Shown: positions 1 to 12,200 of the stretch, piece by piece
Numbering within the stretch: position 1 is the stretch's first letter
Layout of the letters: the number at the start of each line of letters is the position of its first letter
Assembly: GCA_951640165.1 (NCBI GenBank)
Contig: OX621252.1
Coordinates: 15,583,934 to 15,647,933, forward strand
Origin: Pseudoips prasinana
Taxonomy: Eukaryota; Arthropoda; Insecta; Lepidoptera; Nolidae
Direction of reading: 5' to 3'
Length of the DNA stretch: 64,000 nt
The notes under the pieces: model-generated
The model's database searches: none
Told to the model about the DNA's origin: nothing
Seen by the model: the letters and a program-made list of their open reading frames with translations, nothing else
Made by a program: the position numbers and the translations under genes

Positions 1-91
1 GATGTTGCGTGCCGCTTGTGCCGCGTTGCTGCCACGACGGTACTCATATTCCATAATTACTCGAATTTTTAACGTATCCATGATGACGAAA
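1..91 (-). pseudogene. Mariner transposase N-terminus, cut by window edge
   Basis: Read on the - strand from ATG at 91, the frame gives 30 residues: MDTLKIRVIMEYEYRRGSN then AAQAARNI. This is the start of the helix-turn-helix DNA-binding domain of mori-type mariner transposases (YEFRRGTSAAETARNI class). The rest lies left of the window, so I cannot say whether the element is intact. Bases 92 to about 290 would be its 5' UTR and inverted repeat; I could not fix its end. Confidence 0.7.
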
Positions 92-416
92 AAGATTGAA
101 ATGCGATGAAAATGTAACACTAATCAATAAAGAAATGACTACTTTTGGAAAAAAGAATCCATGTTTTTAAAATAAAATTAATTTGAAATTAGAATTCTTA
201 GCCAAACAAAAATTATTTTGATTTGAAATGGCCAGTACTGCAGAACGGCAATTTCATAGGTAAAGACCTAATATAAATTATAAAAAAAACATACCATAAT
301 ATATTTTTATTAAATCCTAAAATTATTATCAGATTGAATAAAACCTCTGTAGATATCGCGTAAAACATATAAAAAAATATACAGTCGAATTGAAATTGAA
401 AGCCTAGTCCATTACA

Positions 417-443
417 CTGTGTGTGTGTGTTTGTGTGTGTGTT
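417..443. repeat. (GT)n microsatellite
   Basis: Alternating GT with two TTT interruptions, in an AT-rich stretch between the mariner end and the hairpin at 687. Confidence 0.85.
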
Positions 444-686
444 TCTGTTAATTGTTAAATCACATTTATTTTTTAGTTAACAGATTTTTAAGTCAAAAAG
501 TCTTTATTACTTTAATTTATAGTTAGTACATATTATGTACTATATATAGTTAGTATATATAGTTTTAGTAAAATAATATGGCTTTATTTTATTGCAATCA
601 ATAGCTCCACCCAATAAAAATATTTACTGGCTAGATTTTAAAAAATCTACCCAACCGGAATTATCGAAATTTAACAATGAAGGTAA

Positions 687-760
687 CGTTATATTGTTAA
701 TTAGTATTAATTACCCTGGGGGATACCCTAGGGTAATTAATACTAATTAACAATATAACG
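687..760. repeat. Hairpin: 34 bp inverted repeat, 6 nt loop
   Basis: The left arm from cgttatattgttaattag and the right arm ending in its complement match at about 32 of 34 positions around the loop ggatac. It is AT-rich with CCTAGGG near the centre. No coding content; possibly the remains of a foldback element. Confidence 0.85.
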
Positions 761-924
761 ACGGCCCTTGTCAGAGTGTTATTCACATAATGTAGAGTCA
801 TATTATCTATGTAGGTAAATGATTCTAGTTGCAAAGAGAATGTAACAAAATACGTTTATCTTTCTAGTTGTAGCAAATGCAACTTTATTGAGCAAGCGTT
901 ATAATAATAATACCTACCATTACA

Positions 925-1183
925 GGCCGGTAAGCGTGGTTGCTTGTCTGTCACGCCGCCGGTCGTGGGTTCGATTGCCACCCAGGACAAATATTTGTGT
1001 GCATAAACATGTTTGTTTGTCCTAAGTCTGGGTGTAACTATCTACATAAGTATGTACCTATTTACAAAAGAAAAGTAGTACCCTATAGGTATATCAGTTA
1101 TGTGGCTTCCATAGTACAAGCTCTGCTTAGTTTGGGATCCGTGTGTGTATAATGTCCCAGGACCTATTATAATTATTATTTAT
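925..1183 (+). mobile_element. tRNA-derived SINE
   Basis: The head resembles a tRNA with a B-box (gggttcgattgcc), followed by a body shared with other copies here (acaaatatttgtgtgcat, then tctgggtgtaactatct, then acaagctctgcttagtttgg) and an ATT-rich tail. Related copies are at 2956, 31019 (-) and 52355. Confidence 0.75.
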
Positions 1184-2184
1184 TTCAGATGATTAAAAAC
1201 CATTTTTGTAAGTACGTAATTTATAAATTTAAACAATATTCTTAGTTAATATCTTAAAGCTAAACATTTAAAAACATAAAACTATGCGGTATTTTTTCAT
1301 CATAAAAGAGTTTTAATTTAAAGTAATTTTTTTCTAATAAAGAATTTAAAAAAGTTATCACATGCATAAGTAGAAGCTGTAGTAGATATTGTAATATTCA
1401 ATATATAATATCATTGGTTACATTATTATTATTGTCACTACATATTTACCGTAGTCTGTATATACACTCTTTAACACAATTGACGTAATGAGCGTTATAT
1501 AATTATAATGTGTAAATTTCAGTAATTTTTTTCTTATTATGAAACTGCCATAGATACGTATATTATTTTTGCAGAAACTTCTTGAAACTTGATATGAGAT
1601 ATCTACTCGTATTGTAGCCCTGATATTATGGTTGCCATAATCTCGGGGTTACAATAGATAACCCGATTGTCAGTATTGTTTATGCCTACTACTAATGTTT
1701 TGGGAAGTATGGTTTTCTATGTACTTTTGTTTGATATAGGTATGTGAAGTATTATTATCATATCATATCAGGCTAGCTAGGGTAGGTTCTTCAGCGTCGA
1801 GGACCGCGTTGGCACATTAATACGTGATAGGTAATCCCGTGCAAGTAATTAGACATCATTTATAATTCCGTCTTTTTACTTCAGCGGCCCCCTGAGCTGT
1901 GGCTCGAACCCCAAAAGGGTGCCCTCAGGTATTAGTCGCTTAAATTAACCTACTGGTTGAGAGCCTTTTGCGCTAGCCAACTGCTCGTTGTCTTCAATTC
2001 TTTAATGTAACAATAATAGCTAAGTAAAAATATTTAAAAAATATATGTGACGCAACAGACCGCATGGACGGACTAATTGAAAATGTTTTTGTTTCTTTAA
2101 TACTGTATTAAACTATGTTTATGTATTGTATTGTGTGTTTTTGAAATGCCTTATTTTATAAATATCTGGTTACTTATTTATTAG
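1184..2184. other. AT-rich non-coding DNA
   Basis: No credible exon on either strand. A small hairpin (gtagccctgatattatgg paired with ccataatctcggggttac) is at about 1614-1651. Otherwise unassigned. Confidence 0.5.
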
Positions 2185-2371
2185 CAGTGCCTCTAGCACG
2201 AGTTCCCGTAGTTTACTTACTCGATCACACGTACAGTTTCCTCCCATACATTGAGCACCAGCACCTCTCGCGGAAACTATTAAGAACTAAAACTCTGGTG
2301 CTCAATGTATGGGACGAAACTGTACGTGTGATCGAGTAAGTAAACTGCAGGAACTCGTGCTAGAGGCACTG
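2185..2371. mobile_element. Foldback element family A, copy 1
   Basis: Long terminal inverted repeats run from cagtgcctctagcacgag to its complement at 2371. Each arm is about 75 nt, with few mismatches, around a short centre. A second copy at 18450-18622 has the centre in the opposite orientation, showing this is a mobile family. Confidence 0.85.
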
Positions 2372-2543
2372 TACGCGTAGTAAGTTTTCGTCAATTTATT
2401 TCTTAACACAACTTTATGGGCTAAGTAATACCAACCAATAAATGTGGTAGAGAATACAAGTAATAATAATAAATTATCTTACCTACATACATAATCAAGA
2501 ATTATACCATATTTTTATCCATACAATGTCAAAGAATATAAAA

Positions 2544-2866
2544 TACTAGCTGTGCCCCGCGGTTTTACCCGCGTTAAACTTTATAAATTATCACAGATCC
2601 TCCCGCGTAGATGGTAGCGTGATAATATGTACCCTATATGTTGACCTGACCTCTTAGTAATATTCATGCAAAATTTGAAGTAAATCCATGCAGTACTTTT
2701 TGAGTTTAGCCCGGACATACATACAGACAAACCGACAAAAATTTTAATAACTATAGTTTTGGCTTCGATATCAATTGTAGATCACGGCCCAAGTATCCTT
2801 TTTAAAAAATATTTAATGTACAGTTTTGACTTTCCTACGATTTTATTATAATATGTATAGATAAGA
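2544..2866 (+). repeat. Dispersed CTAGCTGTGCCCCGCGG repeat
   Basis: It begins actagctgtgccccgcgg, continues with ctcttagtaatattcatgc and aaaagtactgcatgg-like segments, and ends near agtatccttttt. It is shared with 8013 (+), 48780 (-), 50080 (-) and more distantly 52745 (-). It has no coding capacity; the class is not determined. Confidence 0.7.
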
Positions 2867-2955
2867 TAGATAAAACGCGTTTATATCAAAATATGTGACC
2901 CTAATATGGTTACAGGTTATACATGATAATATAGTATAAATAGTAGAGATTAAGA

Positions 2956-3110
2956 CTGGCCTGCTGCTCTAGTGGTCAGCGACCCTTACTGCTAAGCCCG
3001 AGTTCGTGGATTCGATCCCTACCCGGACGAATCCTTGTATCATGAGCACGAATATTTGTTTTGTGTCTGGGTGTCATTTATCTATAATATGTATGTATTT
3101 AGAAATTTTA
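2956..3110 (+). mobile_element. tRNA-derived SINE, partial
   Basis: The head reads ctctagtggtcagcgac (A-box-like), then gtggattcgatccct (B-box), followed by the acgaatatttgttttgtgtc body. The 3' part gives way to the MITE at 3168. Confidence 0.7.
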
Positions 3111-3167
3111 ATTTTCACCTGCGCTCCATCACAGTTTCGGCTTATCTCCCTTCTCCAAATAATCTAT

Positions 3168-3308
3168 GTACAGACGCCAGCACATCCAGCTATCACAATC
3201 TGTCAAATTTCTTTTATCGATTTTCAACTTTATTACATAAGCATAAGGTTCACTTTCAATTGGGGAACTTTGACAGATTGGGGTAGCTTGATGTGCTGGC
3301 ATCTGTAC
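3168..3308. mobile_element. ~140 bp MITE (GTACAGACGCC family), copy 1
   Basis: Terminal inverted repeats run from gtacagacgccagcacatc to its complement. The internal arms pair too (atctgtcaaatttcttttat against ctttgacagattgggg), so most of the element folds into a hairpin. Seven copies are in the window. Confidence 0.88.
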
Positions 3309-3621
3309 ATAAAAGAAATTAGGGTTATTTACACCATTTATAACTCAAGATTGGCTGCACAAATTTTGAAGATCACTGATTATTGGATTCGTCTCCTCCA
3401 AAAAAAGCGGAAAAGCTATTAAAGTATCGGAAGATACTTATGTTAAAAAAATATTATTGAGATTTTTTAACATTATGTACCTATAGAAAATAATTGCATC
3501 AAAATGGAAATAAACCTGACGAAGTTGTAGGTAATGCAATTAGGTTTCGTAGCATTACGAATCAATCCACTGAAGAAGAACGAGAAATCGCACGAGACGG
3601 GCGCTGCGTTAGTATGGTAGA

Positions 3622-3995
3622 TATTAAGGGGCCTTTTACAGTCCACTAGCGCTGCCAATCGATAAAATGTTATACCTCGTAAATAGAATCAAAAATACAA
3701 AATGTGGTCTATTATTACTGTAGAAAAGGCAATAACGTAATTTTATAACACATTGTCAACACTTGAAATATAGCTGTTTAGCTAAATCGTGCATTTGTAA
3801 CAAAAACGGCCGTTTATGTTTTGAATGCACGATTTAGCTAAACAGCTATATTTCAAGTGTTGATAAGGTGTTATACAATTACGTTATTGCCTTTTCCACA
3901 GTAATAATACAACATATTTTGTATTTTTGATTCTATTTACGAGTTGTGACATTTTTTCGATTGGCGGCGCTAGTGGACTGTAATAGGCCTCTTAA
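3622..3995. mobile_element. Large foldback element B (~370 bp)
   Basis: The two halves are inverted copies of each other for about 175 nt, from attaaggggccttttacagtcc to its complement near 3995, with the centre near 3807 (aaaacggccgtttatg). Segments such as ttgaatgcacgatttagc match their partner almost perfectly. It has no coding capacity. Confidence 0.85.
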
Positions 3996-4179
3996 TGATT
4001 TTTTGCCACTCAAATGGCTCCCTCCATGATTTAGATTTCCAATTGGACCCAGTAGGTGCGCTGTGACGCGATGTGCGATGAGATTTCAGGTATTTTTCTA
4101 TTTTTAAGGGAGTACAACGCTTGCTGGGTCATCTAGTTTAGGAAAAAAAACTGTAAACATTTGCATTTGCTTAAAACAA

Positions 4180-4345
4180 ATTCATCATCATCATATCAGC
4201 CGAAAGACTTCCACTGCTGGACAAAGGATCTCCACAATAGCCGGTCCTGCGCTGTCCGCATCCAGCGGCGTCCCGCGCCCTTGCAAAATCGTCGGTCCAT
4301 CTTGTAGGGGGCCTGTCCACGCTGCGTCTTCCAATTCGTAGTCGC
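4180..4345 (-). mobile_element. 3' tail of endonuclease/RT non-LTR element
   Basis: Read on the - strand it ends in ATGATGATGA preceded by the family tail (tggcagcagtgga-type, here gtccagcagtggaagtc and ttcggctgatatgatg). The same tail ends the larger element at 12456. A 5'-truncated insertion. Confidence 0.75.
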
Positions 4346-5329
4346 CACTCGAGAACCAAAAACACAACTAAAATTGCTTGCTTAAAACTAAAATTGAATA
4401 AGAAACTTTGTTCGAAAATTATTTTCATTCGTAAAGATTCGAACATTTCACATAGTCATCACATCTACAGATAGTTATTTGGCTGGATACCGAATATTCA
4501 GCGAATTGCGAGACCGGATGATCGAATATCATGTGTCCAGTAATTGGTTCATAACAGTTGACGCAATCGGGACTATTAGGGCGATTTCGGAGATTTCTTT
4601 AGTCTTTTACTCGGAAGTTAATTTGCGCGCCATTATATGATTATATGTCTTAATTAGTACAATGCATCATAATCAAGAGATACATTTTACTAAATATAAT
4701 TTTGAGAAATTATTAGTTTTGTAATATCCGATACCTAGCCGATATTGGCAAGTATCCATCTGATATTGTTAGCCGACGGATAGTAAATTAAGGCTGGATA
4801 TCGTATAGTTGATTGTATGTCCGTTTCATCTGTTATTAATACTCTAGCCGACTGAATATTATGCTCTCTTAAAATACATTACGTTATACTCTTATCGTAA
4901 ACTTGTATACGTAAACAGCATTTCTTGACCCCCTACAACAGCATCAACATACAACAATATACTTAATAGTTTAACTGTGTAGCGTCATAGATTATTAATT
5001 TTAATGAGTTATGTTTAATTTGTGAATACTTAAAATGGTGTAAACAATATACATATAGTTAACTAAAGTGACAGTTACTTTATAATTAAGTATACCGGAA
5101 AAATATAATTATGGGATTACTAAAAAGGCTATCTGTCCGTCGTATTTCTATAATGAGGCAATTTATTAACGATTGCATAAGGTAGGTATTATCTAATTTC
5201 ATTACAGTCCACACCACGTGGTAGATATTTTTTGAATTTGTCGTGCGTCGTCTTTATTACGAAGCAAGTAAAGGCGGTTTGCCTCGTGCTAGTGTTTCAA
5301 CTTAGGCGTTCTGTCAATTGTACAGATGC
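4346..5329. other. Unassigned AT-rich DNA
   Basis: No exon, known repeat or strong structure recognised. Open frames here are short and lack any family motif. Confidence 0.4.
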
Positions 5330-5460
5330 CAGCACATCAAGCTACTCCATTCTGTCAAATTTCCCCCATTGAAAGTGAACCTTATATTTATGTGATAAAG
5401 TAGAAAATCTATAAAAGAAATTTTACAGATTGGGGTAGCTGGATATGCTGGCGTCTGTAC
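5330..5460. mobile_element. ~140 bp MITE, copy 2
   Basis: Same family and termini (gtacagatgccagcacatc to ggcgtctgtac), with the central part (aaagtgaaccttat) in the reverse orientation to copy 1. Confidence 0.87.
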
Positions 5461-6105
5461 CTATCACACATAATATATTATTGCTTGCTTTGTTTTTTCT
5501 CAAGTTCTTTGCCCGTGAACGTATAATCTTGTTGTTTTAGCAAAAAATGTGCGTTTTAGGGACTATCCGACGATGAAAAAAGACATCGTGAGTTGGATTT
5601 AGTTTTACTCGAGTATTAATGCCAAAATAATATTTGTAGGAATCCGTTCAAACTCTTTAGGGCTTGCGCGATCTTTGTCTTAGCTCCCCTAAGAAAACAT
5701 ACTGCATCAATAAAATATATGGGTTGACGTTAGTAGATAATTGTCCACGAAATTTATGTACCTACCTACTAACTGTCTATTCCACATTACATTACAGTTT
5801 AAATATTATTTCGAATTGTGTGACATTGTTAAAATATGCTATGTTACAGATTTTCCGTAATATTTCCGTAGTACGTAAGACTTTAGTATTGTACAAAATT
5901 GATATGGATGGTGATATTTGATAAGTTATTATGCCATAAATATGTTTACCTAGATTAATTAGACACAAATATTTGCATTTTATACAAATAGTTACCATGC
6001 AAAGACCGATTATTTCGCCAGAATCTCATTGAAACTAGATATATTATTGTTTTGGTCCTGCTATATTCTCGGGGTTATCTCTCCCGGGGTCAGGTGCATC
6101 TCGCG
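5461..6105. other. Unassigned sequence upstream of MTHFD1
   Basis: It contains the region just 5' of the gene. Base composition shifts to higher CpG after about 6060 (tctcggggttatctctcccg), so the promoter probably lies near there. No TATA box or clear initiator was identified. Confidence 0.35.
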
Positions 6106-6174
6106 ATGTTTGTCTCCGCTAGGGAGATTAGTCGACCAGGGACCGACGACTGCTACGGTCAACATATTTACAAG
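6106..6174 (+). promoter_or_regulatory. MTHFD1 5' leader / possible in-frame N-terminal extension
   Basis: The MTHFD1 frame is open upstream of the chosen start, with an in-frame ATG at 6106 that would add 23 residues. Its context (gcgATGT) is weaker than that of 6175. The extension has several acidic residues, so it does not look like a mitochondrial presequence. I treat it as 5' leader. The stretch is CpG-rich compared with its surroundings, as promoters and first exons often are. No TATA box is evident. Confidence 0.4.
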
Positions 6175-6212
6175 ATGGTCGCAAAACCGATTTCGGGGAC
6201 CGAAGTGGCAAA
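6175..6212 (+). CDS. MTHFD1: MTHFD1 exon 1, start codon exon
   Basis: Twelve codons plus two bases, reading [12 protein letters not shown] and the first two bases of K13. The GT donor (gttagt) follows at 6213. The fly orthologue reads ISGTAVAKSIREEL here, which identifies this very short exon; the next exon supplies the last base of the lysine codon and SIEEDL. The upstream frame is open to at least 6001, with one more in-frame ATG at 6106 in a weaker context. Confidence 0.88.
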
Positions 6213-9200
6213 GTTAGTGTCTTCTTAAAAAGATAACATTGCTTATCAGCTTCATCCATTACTTTGTTAGATTTTAATATATCTTACACTGATCTTGTAG
6301 TATGTATGGAAGAATTACCTATCCAGCGCGCAGGCGATTTTGCACCTTATTTACTACTTGATCAGTCACATGTTCATCATTCATAACTCGTTCTATGAGT
6401 AAAAAGATTTTATTAAAAGCCAAAGAGGCATACTTTTTGCTTTCCAAATTTAAAATCTGTCTTCCGTTTGTGTGAGAAGCAGGAATTCTGCTTGTAGTTG
6501 GTATTTTTTTTAAAGAATAGCGAAGTCATTTTGTAATTGCTTGGCATGCATTCATGCCTATTAAACATGAATCATTTTTGATCTTAATGCAAAGGAGTAG
6601 AGTGGTTCGAAATCTGTGCAGTTTGTCCCAAAAAAGACTTTGCTGTTTACGTAAATCCGATTGATTTTTTACATGTGAATTAGCACCTCCTCGTTAGTCA
6701 AACTTTATGCATTGATTGTACCTACGGTTTTTTGTTATTACGTATACCTAATATGCTTTATAGCCATGGTTTAGATTTTTTGTGTACACATAATAAAGCT
6801 CAATAGGTCAACATCCACAAAAAGCACCCATCCTAGGCTAACCTAATCTATTACTGTGTTTAGTTTTAGCTGTTTACTTGAATTAGTTTACTGTACTTCA
6901 GTTAATTTTACCTGTAAGTAAGTTTTTAATAAATTGTATTTATCTTATAAGTTTCTATGATTTGCCGCATTCTACGTCCATCGCGCAACGCCTTTTTGCT
7001 ATTTTGTCACTTACGGCAATGACAGTACCTATTTACTATTTGGTTCCTCGCCGTAGTATTGTCAGCAGCCAGAAGCTTGTCGCGCTTTCTTTATTTCTAC
7101 ATGTACAGACGCCAGCACATCCAGCTACCCTAATCTGTCAATTTTCTTTTATTGATTTTCAACTTTATCACAGAAGCATAAGGTTCCCTATCAATTGGGG
7201 AATTATGACAGATTGGGGTAGCTTGATGTGCTGGCGTCTGTACATATGAACATAATACATACTTAGGTATACTGTGAGCTTAATCCACCCAAAAGTTTGA
7301 ATACGATTACGAAACGTTAAACATACGAATTAAAGTGGCAAAATAACTCTTTCTCCTTCATAAATAGTTTATTTATGAAGGAGAAAGAGTTATTTTGCCA
7401 CTTTAATTCGTATGTTTAACGTTTCGTAATCGTATTCAAACTTTTATTAACCCACATTCATCACCATCATCATCATATCAGCTAAAAGAAGTCCACTGCT
7501 GGAAAAAGGCCACCACCAAGGATCTCTACACTGCAGCACTGGCCGGTCTTGACTGCCCGCTTCCATTGGCTTCACATGCAACGGTCGCGGGCCACGAGTA
7601 GTATAACTGCAAGACCGTTTTGACTGACATTGTGGAGATCCTTGGAGGTGGTCGTTTTCCAACAGTGGACGTCTTTTGGCTGATATGATGATGACCTACA
7701 AAGGGGACCACATTACTTATACCTACGTAACCGTGTTCTGGGAAACAGATTTAGATTTAAATCGTTAAGTTTTTGATGGAGGCACTTGTTCTTGTTCATC
7801 ATCATCATATCAGCTAAAAGACATCCACTGCTGGAAAAAGTCTTATGGTGGGGAATAACCACAAAAAATGCCGGATTTGCTAGAGCGCTCTTACTAAGCT
7901 GTTACTTGAGTTATAGGCTTGAATTTACATTTTCATCAGTTATTTTTTAATAAGTTGAGATGGCAGTATTATATAATTGTACCTTTTTACTATTATTAAT
8001 TATATTATAAATTACTAGCTCTACCCCGCGGTTTTTCCCGCGCTAAACTTTATAAATTATAGCCTATGTGTTATTCGGATATATAAGCTATCTTAAAAAT
8101 TTTCATCAAAATTCGTTGGTTAGTTTATATACATATTATATATACTCACAAATCTGTTCTGTAAATGGTGTGCAATAAATTGTATTTATCTTATCTTATA
8201 ACTTTCAGGTCGATCGAGGAAGACCTCCGCAAGCAAGTATCGGAGGGTAGGTCAAGATGGTCGGGCTTCGAGCCGCGGCTGGCCATCGTGCAGGTGGGCG
8301 GGCGGGAGGACTCCAACGTCTACATCAGGATGAAACTCAAGGCTGCGGAGAATATCGGCATAACCGCAGAACATCTGCGACTACCACGAGATATTATTGA
8401 ATCCGAGGTGATTATGACGCTAAGAGTGGATTTTTTTTAATGTTATTGTATTTACTTAGTAGACGAGCATAAGCTTTTTAAAGGCCAAGTAAAACGAATG
8501 AGTAGTATAGTAACCGCAAAAAGAATATTTTTTTACGATTTGAAAATATGCCATAGCTACTTGATAACAATAAAATTAATAAAAATATGAAAAATATTAG
8601 CATTTTTGCTCGAGAGCGTTATTTCTAAACGCCTGGCCGACGCTTCTACTGCCCAGAGCGCTGAATTTCAAATAGCATAGCGGAAACGCATTGCTGCGTA
8701 AATTTATAAATTTCCTAAGTCGGACTTAGTGAAACTTTTTTTACATCGACTCAAAATTTTTCGTCCTTTTATCGCATGTCGCGTTACAGCTGCCCACGAA
8801 AATAAAGTGGCGCCCATGGCTCACACCAGCTGACAGTGCGTCCCGTAGTTGGAAAATTAAATAACTCCGATTTTTGCGAAATTGACTTTATCCTATTTTC
8901 AAAACACCTAAAACCTGCCGCATATTTGAGCCTTACAGGCGTTTTCGTATCTTATTCCGTTCCAAAGATATAGCCATTTTTGTCAGACAGGTCATGACAG
9001 ATGGAATAATAAATATCTTCAGACAAACACATTTTTTTTAAAGGAAAACTAAATAACTCAGTAAATAAATCAATAACTGTGGTCAATGACAAGATGAATG
9101 TCAAATAAATTAAATAACTTGAGTTGTTGCATTTTTCCTCAACTTATAAATTCTTTCACAAAACTAACTTAGTTCTAGGAAAACTAAATAACTCTATTTA

Positions 9201-12200
9201 TTTAATTCTGCGATTCAGAATTCTGATATAACGTACCTAATTTATAAATACTTGATGTTATTTATTTCTTCTACAACTAGATAATGATTAATTATAAGAT
9301 GATAGGCAAATAAAATTAAATAAATTAAGTTGTCATCAAAGGTAATCAGAGGGTCAGGTCTCATTTCGGGTATCGAACCAATGTCGCCTTTTACAAATGA
9401 AGAAAACAAAATAAAAAGGAAAGTTAGTTCTTTAATAGACATCAATATTTCACTGGCTAAGAAGAAAAAAAGAGTTAAGAGATTTGAAAAAATAAACCCG
9501 ATTTTGTCGAGAGATTCTAAAGATGAAACAAGTACTTAATATTATAACAACTTGAGCTTTTATTGAAATCCCTATTGACCAATTAATCTCACCCTGATAG
9601 AAGAATTATGGAACACAATATCACAATCGCTGGGATAACAGATTTAGTAATAGAAACAGGAAATAAGGAAAACGAAACCGGGGTGCTAAAAATCCCCGGC
9701 AGACGCCGTGTTACCAAAACCGACAACGTCTGGCCCTGGCAACATATAACACTCACACACAGTTGACCGACGAGAATATCACTGAACTGGAGAAGGAACT
9801 GAGCAGGTTACATTGGGATATCATAGGTTTGTCTGAAGTCCAAAGAGAGTTTTTAGGAATATCGTGTCCTCCCCACGATAAACCTGCTATATTTCCGCGA
9901 GGGCGACCAACTGTTCCAAGGTGATGTCGGGTTCATAGTTCAAAAGTCCCTCGTCCACCAGGAACGTAGTAAACTCGAGAGTGTGTCGACTAGGACGGCA
10001 TACCTTATAACGTAACTTATAACGTATTCGTTGAAGGTCATTCAGGTTTACGCGCCGACTTCAACGCACTCCGACGATGAGGTTGAGGTCATGTATGAGG
10101 ATATTTCTAGAGCCATACATACCTCTAACACTTATTTCACTGTGGTCATGGGGGACTTTAACGCGAAGCTGGGTAAACGATTCGGGAATGAGCTGAGAGT
10201 GGGGCAATTTGGAACTGGAGACCGGAACCCTCGGGGCCAAATGTTGGCCGACATGGAGAAGGAGGGACTCTTTATGATGAATTCCTTCTTCAGGAAGCTG
10301 GATCACCACAAATGGACCTGGGTGAACCCCGATGGCAAAAACAAAAATGAGATAGACTTTATCTTGTCGACGAGACGACAAGCGTTTAATGACGTCTCTG
10401 TGATCAATGCGGTTAAAACCGGGAGCAATCACAGACTGGTGAGAGGCTTATTGAATCTAATGTCAAGCTCCAGAGGTCCAGACTGATAAAGTCTACGCGC
10501 CGACCTTTACCTATCCACGTCCAAAACCCACCATTTCAGCTCGAACTGCGAAACCGTTTCGAATGCCTAGCAGGCTGCGAGGAAGTGGACCCATACTACG
10601 ACAAGCTCGTAGAAGCTGTCCATACGGCTGAGTTTAAGGTCTTCAAGGCCCAGCGTACAAACAGACTTTGCCCTGCAACTTATGGAAGTAATACGGAAAA
10701 TGGTTCTGACATCCTCAGATGATGCTACTATATACCGGCTGCTCAACAGACAGATCTCAGTCTTTGACTCGCGACACGCGTCAATTTAATACAGGTAGTA
10801 TTGAAGAAGCCATCGAGCGAAACAAAGGATCTAAAGTGTTCGTAAGAGATCTGTCTGTTGGACAAACCCAACTGACGAAGCTGAAGACTGAGGATGCACG
10901 GCAATCGTCACATATAAACCGGAGTTGCTGTGAGAGATTGAGAATTCTATGGACAGTTATATACGACAACGCAGTCACCTGCCAAAAGTCATGTCTTGGA
11001 TGGAGCACGACCAACCCGACATTACACTGAAGACACCCGGACGTCAGCCTGTACGAGATTAAAATGGCTCTCAGACAACTTAAGAACAACAAGGCTCTTG
11101 GTGATGATGGAGTTTCAGCAGAGCTTCTGAAGGCGGATGGTACACCAATCCTACGGGCCTTTCAGAAGTTATTTAACTCCGTAATACTAGATAATCAAAC
11201 ACCACAAGCATGGCACAGAAGTGTGGTAGTGTTCTCCTTCAAAAAGGGCGACAAAACCCTATTGAAGAATTATTGACCGATCACACTGCTGAGCCATTTG
11301 ATGATTTCCAGCCTCCCGAACAAGCCGGTATCCGAAAAGTCTTTAGCACCATAGACCATATACATACCCTGCGGCAAGTTATACATAAGAAGTCGAAGAG
11401 TATAACAAGCCACTGTGCTTAGGGTTTGTGGACTATGAGAAAGCCTTAGATTATCGAAACCTGGGCTGTGGTCTCTCCTAAGGTGCCAAATCTACTACCG
11501 GTAAATCGAGGTGTTAAAATATTTGTATGAAAACGCCACAATGTTAGTGCGACTCCAGGACCAAAACTCGAAACCTATCAACTTGCAGCGAGGTGTGAGA
11601 CAGGAAGATGTTACATCTCCGAAAGTGTTCGTCGCTGCATTGGAAGATGTCTTCAAGCTTCTGGTCAATGGCGAGTATATCACTCACTTACGATTGGCCG
11701 ATGATATAATAGTCATGGCTGAGACCATGGATGATTTCGGTACAATGCTCTATGACCTCAGTAGAGTTTCTCAACAAGTGGGCCTGAAAAGGAACATGGA
11801 TATGACGAAAATCATGTCAAACCTCCAACCCCACTCAATTGAAGGTTGGAGACTGTGCACGCGAAGTTGTAGAAAACTATATTTACCTAGGACAGACCAT
11901 CCACCTAGGTCGTTCTAACTTCGAGAAGGTGGTCCATCGTAGAATCCAACTCGGCTGGGCAGCGTTCGGGAAACTACGTTACATCTTCTCGTCCAAAATA
12001 CCGCAGTGTCTCAAGTTGAAAGTCTTCAACCAGTGTGTGTTGCCAGTGATGACTTGATGACAGACCAGATACGTGGTCGCTCACTATGAGCCTTATTAGA
12101 AGGCTTAAGGTCACCCAAAGAGCAATGGAGAGGGCTATGCTCGGAGTTTTCTTGCGATATCGAATCAGAAATGTCGGAATCTGCAGGCGAACCAAAGTCA

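Noticed and set aside
3006..3422. 138-codon + strand frame
   Set aside because: Runs through a SINE and the ~140 bp MITE; no protein family.
6029..6217. 62-codon + strand frame overlapping the MTHFD1 start
   Set aside because: Different frame from MTHFD1, without any recognisable motif. The real coding exon is 6175-6212.
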